Shown here: positions 1 through 11,700 of the stretch, in pieces
Position numbering within the stretch: the first letter of the stretch is position 1
Layout: the number at the start of each line of letters is the position of its first letter
NCBI GenBank assembly: GCA_034359265.1
Contig: CP136898.1
Span: 57,649,501 to 57,713,500 of the forward strand
Direction of reading: 5' to 3'
DNA length: 64,000 bases
Origin: Canna indica
Lineage: Eukaryota; Streptophyta; Magnoliopsida; Zingiberales; Cannaceae
Notes under the pieces: model-generated
What the model was told of the DNA's origin: nothing
What the model saw: only the letters and a program-made list of their open reading frames with translations
Databases searched by the model: none
Position numbers and translations under genes: made by a program

Positions 1-3000
1 TGAACCAAGTTCCAAATTTTTTGAACTAAGTTCCCAACTTTGGGAACCAAGTTTCCAACTTTCGAAACCAACTTTCCAACATTCTGAACCAAATCGTCAG
101 CTTTCTAAACCAAGTTTGAAACTTTCGGAACCAAGTTCCCAACTTTCAGAACCAACTTCCCTACTTTCTGAACCAAGTTTTGAACTTTTCGAAATAAGTT
201 CCCAAGTTCAGAACCAAGGTCCCACATTTCTGTACCAAGGTCCCAACTTTTGAAACCAAGTTCCCAACTTTTTGAACCAACTTCCCAACTTTCGGAACCA
301 AGTCCCCAACGTCTTGAACCAAGTTCCCAACTTTCGAAAGCAAGTTCCCAACTTTTCGAACCAAGTTCCAAATTTTTCGAACAAAGTTCCTAACTTTCGG
401 AACCAAATTCCCAACTTTGGGAACCAAGTTCCCAACTTTTGAATCCAAGTTTGAAACTTTCCAAACCAAGTTCCCAACTTTCGGAAACAAGTTTCCAACT
501 TTCGGAACCGAGTTCCCAACTTTCCGAAACAAGTTCCCAACTTTCAGAACAAAGTTCCCAACTTTCACAACCATGTTCCAAACTTTCGGAACCAAATCCT
601 CAACTTTCCGGACCAAGTTCCGAACTTTTGTAATCAAGTTTGCAATATTCTAAACCAAGTTCCCAACTTTCTAAACTAAGTTACAAACTTTCTGAACCAA
701 GTTCCCAAATTTCGGAACCAAGTTCCTAACTTTCCGAACCAAGTTTCGAACTATCGAAACCAAGCTCCAAACTTTTTGAACCAAGTTCCCAAATTTCTGA
801 ACCATGTTTCGAATTTTTCGAACCAAGTTCCAAACTTTGGGAACCAGTTCCCAACTTTCAAAACTAAGTTCCAAACTATTCGATCCAAGTTCGCTTCTTT
901 CAAAACTAAGTTTCCAACTTTAGGAACCAAATCCTTAACTTTTTAAACCAAGTTCCAAACTTTCGAAACCAAGTCCCCAACGTTTTGAACCAAGTTCCCA
1001 ACTTTCGAAAGCAAGTTCCCAACTTTTCGAACCAAGTTCCTAATTTTTTGAACAATGTTCTCAACTTTCAGAACCAAATTTCCCACTTTGGAAACATAGT
1101 TCCGAACTTTCGAATCCAAGTTCCCAACTTTCGAAACCAACTTCCCAAATTCCTGTACCTAGTTTCAAACTTTACGAAATAAGTTGCCAAGTTACGGAAT
1201 CTTGTTCCCAACTTTCGAAACCAAGTTCCTAATTTTTTGAACCAAGTTTTCAACTTTTTGAACCAAGTTTCTAACTTTGTAAACCAAGTTCCCAACTTTC
1301 TGAACCAAGTTTTGAACTTTTTGAAATAAGTTCCCAACGTTTGGAGCCAAGTCCCCAACTTTCGGAACCAAGCTCCCAACTTACAAAACCAAGTTCCCAA
1401 CTCTTCGAACCAAATTTCAAATTTTTTGAAAGAAGTTCCCAACTTTTTGAACTGAGTTCCCAACTTTCTAAACCAAGTTTTGAACTTTTCGGACCATGTT
1501 CCCAACTTTAGGAACCAAATCCTCAACTTTCTTAACCAAGTTACAAACTTCTGCAAACAAGTTCCCAACTTTCAGAAGTAAGTTCCAAACTTTCGTAACA
1601 AATTTCCCAACTTTCAGAATCAACTTCCCAACGTTCTGAATCAAGTTCCCAACTTTCTCAACCAATGTCCTAACTTTTCGAACCAAGTTTCCAACTTTCA
1701 AAACCAAGTTTCCAACTTTCAAAACCAAGTTCCCAACTTTCGGAACCTAATTCTCAACTTTCCGAACCAAGTATTAAACTTTCTGAACCAAGTTCCCCAC
1801 TTTCTAAACCAAGTTCCCAACTTTCTGATCCTTGTTCTGAACTTCCGAAACTAAATTTCAAACTTTCCGAACCAAGTTCTCAACTTGCCTAACCAATTCC
1901 CAACTTTTTGAACCATGTTACGAACTTTCGAAACCAACTTCCTCACTTTCGGAACCTAATTCTCAACTTTCCGTACCAAGTATTAAACTTTTTGAACCAA
2001 GTTCCTAATTTTCCAAACCAAGTTCCCAAGTTTCGAAACCAAGTTCCCCACTTTCTGAACCAAGTTCCCAACTTTCTGATCCAAGTTTTGAACTTTCGAA
2101 ACTAAATTTCGTACTTTCCAAACCAAGTTCTCAACTTCCCTAACCAATTTCCAACTTTCTGAACCAAGTTCCCAACTTTCGAAACCAAGTTCCCAATATT
2201 CCGAACCAAGTTCCAAACTTCGAAATCATGTTCCCAACTTTCGAAATCAAGTTCCCAACTTTTGGAATCAAGTTCCCATCTTTCATAACCAATTTTCCAA
2301 CTTTCGTAACCAAATTCTCAACTTTCCAAACCAAGTTCTGAACTTTCATAACCAAGTTCCCCACATTCTGAAATAAGTTCCCAACTTTGCGAACATAGTT
2401 CCCAATATTCGGAACCAAGTTCCCAACATTGGGAACCAAGTTCTCAACTTTTAGAACAAAGTTCCTAATTTTTGGAACCATGTTCCCTACTTTCCGAACT
2501 AATTTCCAAACTTTCCGAACCAAATTCCCAACTTGGGAACCAAGTTTCCAACTTTTCGAACAAAGTTCCCAACTTTTAAAACTAAGTTCCAAATTTTTTG
2601 AACCAAGTTCCTAACTTTCGGAACCAAGTACCCTACTTTCGGAACCAAGTTCCCATCTTTCGAAACCAACTTCCCAACTTTCTGAACCGAGTTTTGAACT
2701 TTACAAAATAAGTTCCCAACTTTCGGAACTATGTTCCCAACTTTCGGAACTAAGTTTCCAACTTTCTGAACCAAGTTCCCTACTTTCTGAACCAAGTTCC
2801 TAACTTTGCGAACCAAGTTCCGAACTTTGTGAACCATGTTCCCAACTTTCGAAATCAAGTTCCCAACTTTCGAAACCAACTTCACAACTTTCTGAACAAG
2901 ATTTTGAACTTTTTGAAATAAGTTCCCAACTTTCCAAACCAAGTTCCCAACTTTCCGAACGAAGTTACCAACTTTCTAAACCAAGTTCTGAACTTTTTAA

Positions 3001-3366
3001 ATCAAGTTCCCGACTTTAGGAACCAAATCCTCACCTTTCTAAACCAAGTTACGAACTTTCAAAAATAAGTTCCCAACTTTCGGAACTAAGTTCTCAACTT
3101 TCGGATCCAAGTTCCCAACTTTCGGAACCAACTTCCAAACTTTCTGAACCAAGTTCCCAACTTTCTCAATGAAGTTCCAAACTTTCCGAACTAAGTTCCC
3201 AACTTTCCGAACCAATTTCTCAACTTTCGAAACCAAGTTCCCAACTCTCGGAACCAACTTCCCAACTCTCGGAACCAACTTCCCAACTTTCTGAAGCAAG
3301 TTTCGAAGTTTCTGAAATAGGTTCCCAACTTTCTGAACCAAGTTCCCAACTTTCGAAACCAAGTTC
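1..3366 (+). repeat. 21-bp satellite array, left segment
   Basis: Head-to-tail degenerate 21-bp monomers with core CCAAGTTCCCAACTTTC, usually preceded by GGAA or a variant such as CGAA, TGAA or AAAA. Monomers differ at several positions, but the period is kept except for occasional one-base slips. Two overlapping 13-bp dyads are visible in the consensus: GGAAC-CAA-GTTCC and AAGTT-CCC-AACTT. Every frame on both strands is open because the period is divisible by three and the consensus lacks stops; I do not call any CDS here. Blocks near 86-1100 recur at about 6276-7100, which shows older higher-order duplication. The segment is cut at 3366 by a solo LTR. Confidence 0.95.
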
Positions 3367-5412
3367 TGTAAGACACGGAAAAATTTCCTTATATAAAAAT
3401 CTATTTTGGTGCAGCATGCCGGATCCAGGGGTAGTCAAGTCGAGCCTTAGAATCACCTCGAGTAAAAAGTTATGACTCGATTAATGATTCATGGAATCTA
3501 TTTGGGCGATTAACTTTCCTTTTATGAAATCATGCCTTAAATTAAGTTAACTCGAGTCATATTGTGGTTTGAGTCAGAACCCACGTTGAGTTTGGGTTTA
3601 GTTGAGGTTTGAGTGCGAGTTAAGTGAGTCAAGAGGCCTCATTTTGGAAAGCTAGATGAGGGATTAAAACCCTCATCTTGCAGCCATGCGGCTCATCCAT
3701 TGAGCCGCACAAGGCTGCCTAAGGGGAGAGAGGAAGAGGAGCAAGGTTAAGCTTGGAGCTTGGATCGATCCAGGATTCGCGTCGTCGCCAAAAAAATTTC
3801 AAGTCGTCGTCACCCGATCCTTGTTTCTCCACAACCTAGGTGAGTGGTTAAGTTTTGAAGATTGGGGGAGGCGGGTGGCTGAACCCTAGATGAGATAGGT
3901 TGAGTTTTCACGATCTTTTCGACAAATCTTGATTTCTATGATGTGCGTTCACTGTTTTATGAAATTTCTTATCGGAAGTCGTTGTTTCTTCGTCGATTTG
4001 CAAGTTTTTAGGACTACCAAGTCATGGGGAAAGGGGAAACGTCATGCCAAAATTTTCCCCAATTCCCTTGACTGCAAGGAAGCCCTTAGATGACCTTAGA
4101 TCAATGTTCGATGTAGTTCTACTTGTATATCTTTCGTATATTGAAGCATGTCTTCCCTAGGAGTCCCTTGAATGGCCGAATGAACCTTACCACTCATGAA
4201 GAGGGTTCGGCCAAGGGTGAGGGAAGGGTAAATTAGTTAATTGGCAATTAAGTTACATTCGGAATTGAAGAGGTAGAGGTATAGCTAGAGTCTCCTCCCT
4301 CTTTTCCTACCATTAGGACCATGGCCGAGCAAGGTCTTCCTTGCTCATGGTTCGGCCAAGGCTAGGGAGGGGAGAAGAGATTAGCTATAGATGGAAATTA
4401 CATGACTATAAGGATCATACATAGAGATATGACAATACTTAGGAAGAACATCAAACATAGCAAGTAGCTTGATTGATTTGAAACTTTAGGAATGCTAGTC
4501 TTGTAACCATCCTTGGCATAGATCTTTAAACTTGAATGTTGAAATTGTTGCTATGTTTTGTATTTCCTACATGTCATTTGAATTCATTACCACCTTACCA
4601 TGCTAGATAGTTGCTTCTTATTGTGCTAAAATTCCTAAGGTAGTGTAAAGTTGATATATATATATATTGTGGTTATATATGATGAATGATGCAATAATTG
4701 AATATTCTCCTTTGGATTATACATGCTGCCCTAAATGTTCTTGGGCGGGATTCCATGGTTGACTCACGAAATTTCCCACCCGAGGTAGTATAGAAGGTTG
4801 GGTAACATGTACGACATCACTAAACGTTCATAGCACTTATATGGAAACTTAGTTAGGAGACGATAACACTTCTATGACCTTTGGTACACTTTTGGAAACT
4901 CAGAACTCGTAGTTGTTCATATCTTGAAAGGGTGGCATAAATTATTGACCCTGTAGCCGCATTTAGGCTAGATATGGGCAAAGGCCCGAAGTGTATATAT
5001 GGAAACCCTAGAATATTGATTATGAGATGTGTTTGAGATGGTCCGCCGAGGAGCGAGGAGGTCGGAAATGACCAATGCTCAGCTCGGCCAGACCCTAGTT
5101 GGGTGGGACTAGCTATCCTTACCCCAGACAGTGTCCGAAGACTAGTGGACCATCCTAGTCGACGGCCCGGGATTGTTTGTTAACATCTTGAGATGTTGTG
5201 GCCTAGAGCCAGTGTGATACTACCGGATATGGTAGGGACAGTTGTAGCCGGGATATGATTCTATGAGTAGGGCCAAGGGCCGAATGCCAAAGTCTAGATA
5301 AGCCGAGATGGCAGGTTGTCTTGTTCAGTTGATGCGGATGAACCCGTTAGGGGTCGGTAATCACATTAGAAATAAATTTTATCTCCTAGTACATTTCCTT
5401 TATTGCCCTGTA

Positions 5413-5448
<36 letters not shown>

Positions 5449-5737
5449 CTGAGGCTTGTGTAGAGGTTCATTTGAGCCACTCACTGAGTCCCAAGTGGAC
5501 ATTTGAAATTGAAAAAGGATTGTAAAACTTGTTACTTGAACTTTTGGTTATTTGATGTTGATGTTCCTACGTGTTTTGAAAAAAAATATAGATTGTGACT
5601 TGAAAACTTTTTATAAAGTATGTTGAGTTTTCTTTCATTCACTATGTCTTGGTTTTCTTAATGTCAGTGTAGATAGTAGTCTACAGGGCAGGAAGTAGGC
5701 CCTGGCCGGTCACACTACTCTCAGTTGGGGTGTGATA
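3367..5737 (+). mobile_element. Solo LTR of a Ty3/Gypsy chromovirus, 2371 bp
   Basis: The element begins TGTAAGAC and ends GGGGTGTGATA, close to the usual TG...CA LTR ends with the last dinucleotide mutated to TA. It is flanked on both sides by the 5-bp target duplication AGTTC (3362-3366 and 5738-5742), and removing element plus one copy restores the satellite phase. The sequence is the plus-strand counterpart of the LTRs of the minus-strand Ty3 element at 17976-28913: shared stretches include the CACACTACTCTCAGTTGGGG end and a hairpin at about 4323-4358 with arms around GAGCAAGG and CCTTGCTC. There is no internal region, PBS or pol, so it is a solo LTR produced by LTR-LTR recombination. No convincing ORF lies within it. 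Confidence 0.92.
5415..5446. repeat. (AT)16 microsatellite inside the solo Ty3 LTR
   Basis: An uninterrupted AT dinucleotide run of about 32 bp. A shorter TA run lies near 4656-4670 in the same LTR. Both are simple repeats without further meaning that I can support. Confidence 0.9.
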
Positions 5738-8700
5738 AGTTCCCATATTTCGGAACTAATTTCCCAACTTTCGGAACCTAATTCTCAACTTTCAGAACCA
5801 AGTATCAAACTTTCTAAACCAAGTTCCTAATTTTCCAAACCAAGTTCCCAACTTTCTGAACCAAGCTCCCAACTTTCTGATCCAAGTTCCGAAGTTTCAA
5901 AACTAAGTTTCGAACTTTCTGAACCAAGTTCTGAACTTGCTAAACCAAGTCCCCAACTTTTTGAACCAAGTTCTCAACTTTCTGAACCAAGTTCCCAACT
6001 TTCGGAACCTAGTTCAGAAATTTCAGAACTAGGTTCCCAAATTTCGAAACCATGTTCCTAAGTCTCCGAACCAAGGTCCCAACTTTTCAAATCAAGTTCC
6101 GAACTTTTGAAACCAAGTTCGAACTTTTCAAACCAAGTTCCCAACTTTCGGAACCAAGTTTCGAATTTTTCGAACTAAGTTCCCAACTTTGGGAACCTAG
6201 TTACCAACATTTCGGTCCAAGTTACCATCTTTCAGAACCAAGTTTCCAACTTTCGAAACCAACTTCCCAACTTTCTGAACCAAATCGTCAACTTTCTAAA
6301 CCAAGTTTGAAACTTTCGGAACCAAGTTCCCAACTTTCAGAACCAACTTCCATACTTTCTAAACCAAGTTTTGAACTTTTCGAACTAAATTCCCAAGTTC
6401 AGAACCAAGGTCCCACATTTTTGAACCAAGGTCCCAAGTTTTTGAACCAAATTTTGAATTTTTCGAACCAACTTCCCAGCTTTCGGAACCAAGTCCACAA
6501 TGTTTTGAACCAAGTTCCCAACTTTGGGAACCAAGTTTCCAACTTTGGGAACATAATTTTTCGAACAAAGTTCCCAACTTTCGGAACCAAATTCCCAACT
6601 TTGGGAACCAAGTTTCCAACTTTCGAATCCAAGTTTCAAACTTTCTAAACTAAGTTCCCAACTTTCGGAAACAACATTCCAACTTTCGGAACCGAGTTCC
6701 CAACTTTCCGAACCAAGTTCCTAACTTTTCGAACCAAGTTTCCAACTTTCACAACCATGTTCCCAACTTTCAGAACCAAATCCTCAACTTTCTGGACCAA
6801 GTTCCAAACTTTTGTAGTCAACTTTCCAATATTCTAAACCAAGTTCTCAACTTTCTAAACTAAGTTACCAACTTTCGGAACCAAGTTCCTAACATTCCAA
6901 ACCAAGTTCCGAACTTTCGAAACCAAACTCAAAACTTTTTGAACCAAGTTCCCAAAGTTTCGAATTTTTCGAACCAAGTTCCAAACTTTGGAAACTAGTC
7001 CCCACCTTTCAAATCTAAGTTCCAAACTATTTGATCCAAGTTCCCTTCTTTCAAAACTAATTTTCCAACTTTAGAAACCAAATCCTTAACTTTTTAAACC
7101 AAGTTCCAAACTTTCGAAACCAAGTTCCCATTTTTCTGAACCAAGTTCCTAACTTTTTGAACCAAATTATGAATTTTTCGAACCAATTTCCCAACATTCG
7201 GAACCAAGTCCCCAACGTTTTGAACCAAGTTCCTAACTTTTGAAAGCAAGTTCCCAACTTTTCGAACCAAGTTCCGATTTTTTCGAACAATATTCTCAAC
7301 GTTCGGAACCAAATTCCCAACTTTGGGAACCAAGTTCCCAACTTACGAATCTAAGTTTCAAACTTTCCGAACCAAGTTCCCAACTTTCGGAAACAAGTTT
7401 CTAATTTTCGGAACTGAGTTCCCAACTTTCCGAACCAAGTTCCCAGCTTTCCGAACCACGTTCCCAACTTTCCGAACCAAGTTCCCAGCTTTTCGAACCA
7501 CGTTCCCAACTTTCACAACCATGTTCCCAACTTTCGGAACCAAATCCTCAACTTTCCAGACCAAGTTCTGAACTTTTGTAATCAAGTTTCCAACATTCTA
7601 AACCAAGTTTCCAACTTTCTAAACCAAGTTACCAACTTTACGAAATAAGTTCCCAACTTTCGGAACTATGTTCCCAACTTTCGGAACCAAGTTTCCAACT
7701 TTCTGAAATAAGTTCCCATCTTTCAGAACAAATTTCCCAACTTTTCGAACCAAATTCTCAACTTTCTGAACCAAGTTCCCAACTTTATGAACCAAGCTCC
7801 CAACATTCGAAACCAAGTTCCCAACTTTTGGGAACTAAGTTCTCAACTTTAGGATAAAAGTTCCTAACTTTCGGAAGCATGCTCCCAACTTTCGAACAAA
7901 GTTACATACTTTCTGAGTCAATTTCCAAACATTCCAAACATTCCGAACTAAGTTCCCAATATTCGGAACCAAGTTCGCAACTTACCGTACCAAGTTCCCA
8001 CGTTTCTCAACCAACTTCTCAACTTTTGAAACCAAGTTCCCAACTTTTTGAACCAAATTTTGAATTTTTCAAACCAAGTTCCCAACTTTCGGAACCAAGT
8101 CACCAACTTTCAAAACCAAGTTCCCAACTTTCGAAAGCAAATTCCCAACTTTCCGAACCAAGTTCCGAATTATTTGAACCAAGTTCCCAACTTCCGAAAC
8201 CCAGACCCCAACTTTGGAAACTAAGTTCCCAACTTTGGAAACCAAGTTTCAAACTTTTCAAACCAAGTTTCCTACTTTCGGAACCAAGTTTTTAACTTTA
8301 GAAACCAAATCCTCAACTTTCCAAACTAAGTTCCCAACATTCCAAATTGAGTTCCCAACTTTTTGAATCATGTTCCCAACTTTCGGAACAAAGTTTCCAA
8401 CTTTCAGAACCAAGTTCCCAACTTTCGAAATCATGTTCCCAACTTTCGGAACCAAATCCTCAACTTTTCGTATCAAGTTCTGAACTTCCGTAATCAAGTT
8501 CTCAACTTTCTGAACCAAGTTTCAATCTTTCGAAACCAATTCCCAAATTTTGGTACCAAGTTCAGAAATTTCAGAACTAGGTTCCCAATTTTGGAACCAA
8601 GTTCCTAACTTTTCGAACCCATGTCCCAACTTTTCGAACCAAGTTCTGAACTTTTTAAACCAAGTTTCGAATTTTTTGAACTAAGATCAAAACTTTGGGA

Positions 8701-11700
8701 ACCACGTTCCCAATTTTTCGATCCAAGTTCACATCTTTCGGAACCTAGTATCCAACTTTCAGAACAAACTTCCCAACTTTCTGAACCAAATCGACAACTT
8801 TCTAAACCAAGTTCCAAACTTTCGAAACCAAGTTCCCAACTTTCGGAACAAACTTCCCACCTTTTTGAACCAAGTCTCGAACTTTTCAAAATAAGTTCCC
8901 AACTTTCAAAACCAAGTTCCCAACTCTCTAAACCAATTTCCCAACATTCTGAACCAAGTTCGAAACATTCCAAACCAAGTTCCTAACTTTTTGAACCAAG
9001 TTTCCAACTTTTCGAACCAAGTTCCCAACTTTCAGAGTCAAGTTCCCAACTTTCGCAACCTAGTGCCCAACTTCTGTTCTTTTTGAACCAAGTTTTGAAC
9101 TTTTTAAAATAAGTTCCCAACTTTCGATACCAAGTTCCCGACTTTCTGAACCAAGTTTCTAACTTTCGGAACCAACTTCCCAACGTTCCGAACCAATGTC
9201 CAAAATTTCGAAACCCAATTTTGAACTTTCCGAACCAGGTTCTCAACATTCGGAACAAAGTTCTGAACTTTCTGAACCAAGTTCCCAACTTTTGAAATCA
9301 AGTTCCTAACTTTCGAAACCAAGTTTACAACTTTTCAAACCAAGTTCCAAATTTTTAGAACCAACTTTCCAACTTTCGAAAATAAGTCCCCAACATTCGG
9401 AACCAAGTTCCCAACTTTCCGAACCTAGTTCCCAACTTTCCGAACCAAGTTCCCAACTTTTAAAACCAAGTTTCGAACTTTCTGATCCATGTTCCCAACA
9501 TTCTGAATCAAGTTCCGAACTTTCTCAACCAAGTTCTCATCTTTTTGAACCATCTTCCTAACTTTCCGAAACAAGTTCCTAACTTTCCGAAACAAGTTCC
9601 TAACTTTCTGAACCAAGTTCCCAAATTTCGTAACTAACTTCCCAACTTTTTGAACCATGTTTTGAACTTTTTCAAATAAGTTCTCAACTTTCGAAACCCG
9701 GTTCCCGACTTTCGAAACCAAGTTCCTAACATTCGGAACCAAGGTCCCAGCTTTCCGAATCAATTTCCAAAATTTTGAAACCAAGTTTCGAACTTTCTGA
9801 ACCAAGATCCCAATATTTTGAACCAAGTTCCCAACTTTCAGAACCAAGTTCCCAACTTTTAGAACCAAGTTCCCAACTTTCTGAACCATGTTCCCAAGTT
9901 TCGGGTCCAAGTTCCCATCTTTTGGAACTAATTTCTCAACTTTTCGAACCAAGTATCAAACTTTCTGAACCAAGTTCCTAATTTTCCAAACCAAGTTCTC
10001 AACTTTTGGAACCAAGTTCCCCACTTTCTGAACCAAGTTCCCAACTTTCTGATCCAAGTTTTGAAGTTTCGAAACTAAATTTTGAACTTTCCGAACCAAG
10101 TTCTCAACTATCCTAACCAAGTTCCTAACTTTCTGAACCAAGTTCCCAACTTTCGGAACCAAGTTCGCAACTTCCAGAACCAAGTTCCAAACTTTTCGGA
10201 CCAAGTTCTCAACTTTCGAAATTACGTTCCCAACTTTCGAAACCAAGTTTCCAACTTTCGAAACCAAGATCCCAACATTCGGAACCAAGTTCCCATCTTT
10301 CTTAACCAATGTCCCAACTTTCATAACCAAATTCTCAACTTTCCAAACCAAGTTCTGAACTTTCGTAACCAAGTTCCCAACAGTCTGAAACAAGTTCCCA
10401 ACTTTGCGAACAAAGTTCCCAACATTCCGAAGCAAGTTCTCAATTTTCGGATCCAAGTTCCTAACTTTCGGAACCAAGTTCTCGACATTGGGAACCAAGT
10501 TCTCAACTTCCGGATCCAAGTTCCTAATTTTCGGAACCATGTTCCCAACTTTCCGAACCAAGTTCCCTACTTTCCGAACCAATTTCCAAACTTTCCGAAC
10601 CAAGTTCCCAACTTTGGAACCAAGTCCCCAACTTTAGAACCAAGTCCCCAACTTTCCGAACCAAGTTTCTAACTTTCGGAACCAAATTCCCAATTTTCCA
10701 AACCAAGTTCCGAATTTTTCGAAGCAGGTTCCCAACTTTCGGAACCAAGTTCTCATCTTTCTGAAACAAGTTCCCATATTTCGGTACAAATTTCCCAACT
10801 TTCACAACCTAATTCTCAACTTTCCCAACCAAGTATCAAACTTTCTGAACCAAGTTCCTAACTTTCCAAACCAAGTTCCCAGCTTTTGGAACCAAGTTCT
10901 CACTTTCTTAAACAAGTTCCCAACATTCCTATCCAAGTTCCGAACTTTCGAAACCAAGTTTCGAACTCTCCGAACCAAGTTCTCAACTTGCCGAACCAAG
11001 TTCCCAACTTTTTGAACCAAGTTCCCAACATTCTGAACCAAGTTCCGAACTTTCGAAACCAAGTTTTGAACTTTTCAAACCAAGTTCCCAACTTTCTAAA
11101 CCAAGTTCTGAATTTTTCGAACTAAGTTGCAACTTTGGGAACCAAGTTTCCAACTTTTCGGTCCAAGTTACCATCTTTCATAATGAAGTTTCCAACTTTC
11201 AGAACCAACTTCCCAACTTTCTGAACCAGATCGTCAACTTTCTAAACCACGTTCCCAACTTTCTGAACCAAGTTTCGAACTTTTCGAAACAAGTTCCCAA
11301 CTCTCTGAACCATGTTCGCAACAATCTTAACCAAGTTCCAAATATTTCGAACCAAGTTACCATCTTTCTAAACCAAGTTTCAAACTTACGAACCAAGTTT
11401 CGAACTTACGAACCAAGTTTCGAACTTACGAACCAAGTTCCCAACATTTCGATACCAACTTCCCAACTTTCTGAACCAAGTTCCTAACTTTCGGAACCAA
11501 GTTCCCAACTTTCCGAACCAATGTTCAAAATTTTGAAACCCAATTCTGAACTTTCCGAACCAAGTTCCCAACATTCTGAACCAAGTTCCTACTATTCGAA
11601 ACCAAGTTCCGAACTTTCCGAACCAAGTTCTCAACTTTCAGAACCATGTTCCCAACTTTGTGAACCAACCTACCAACTTTCGAAACCAAGTTCCCAACAT

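Noticed and set aside
161..637. Long heptad-repeat ORFs, here and throughout the satellite (e.g. 1068-1568, 9956-10603, 56504-57310), resembling coiled-coil or structural proteins
   Set aside because: They occur in all six frames at once and follow directly from a stop-free 21-bp period. No frame is conserved better than the others, and there is no start context, splice structure or domain.
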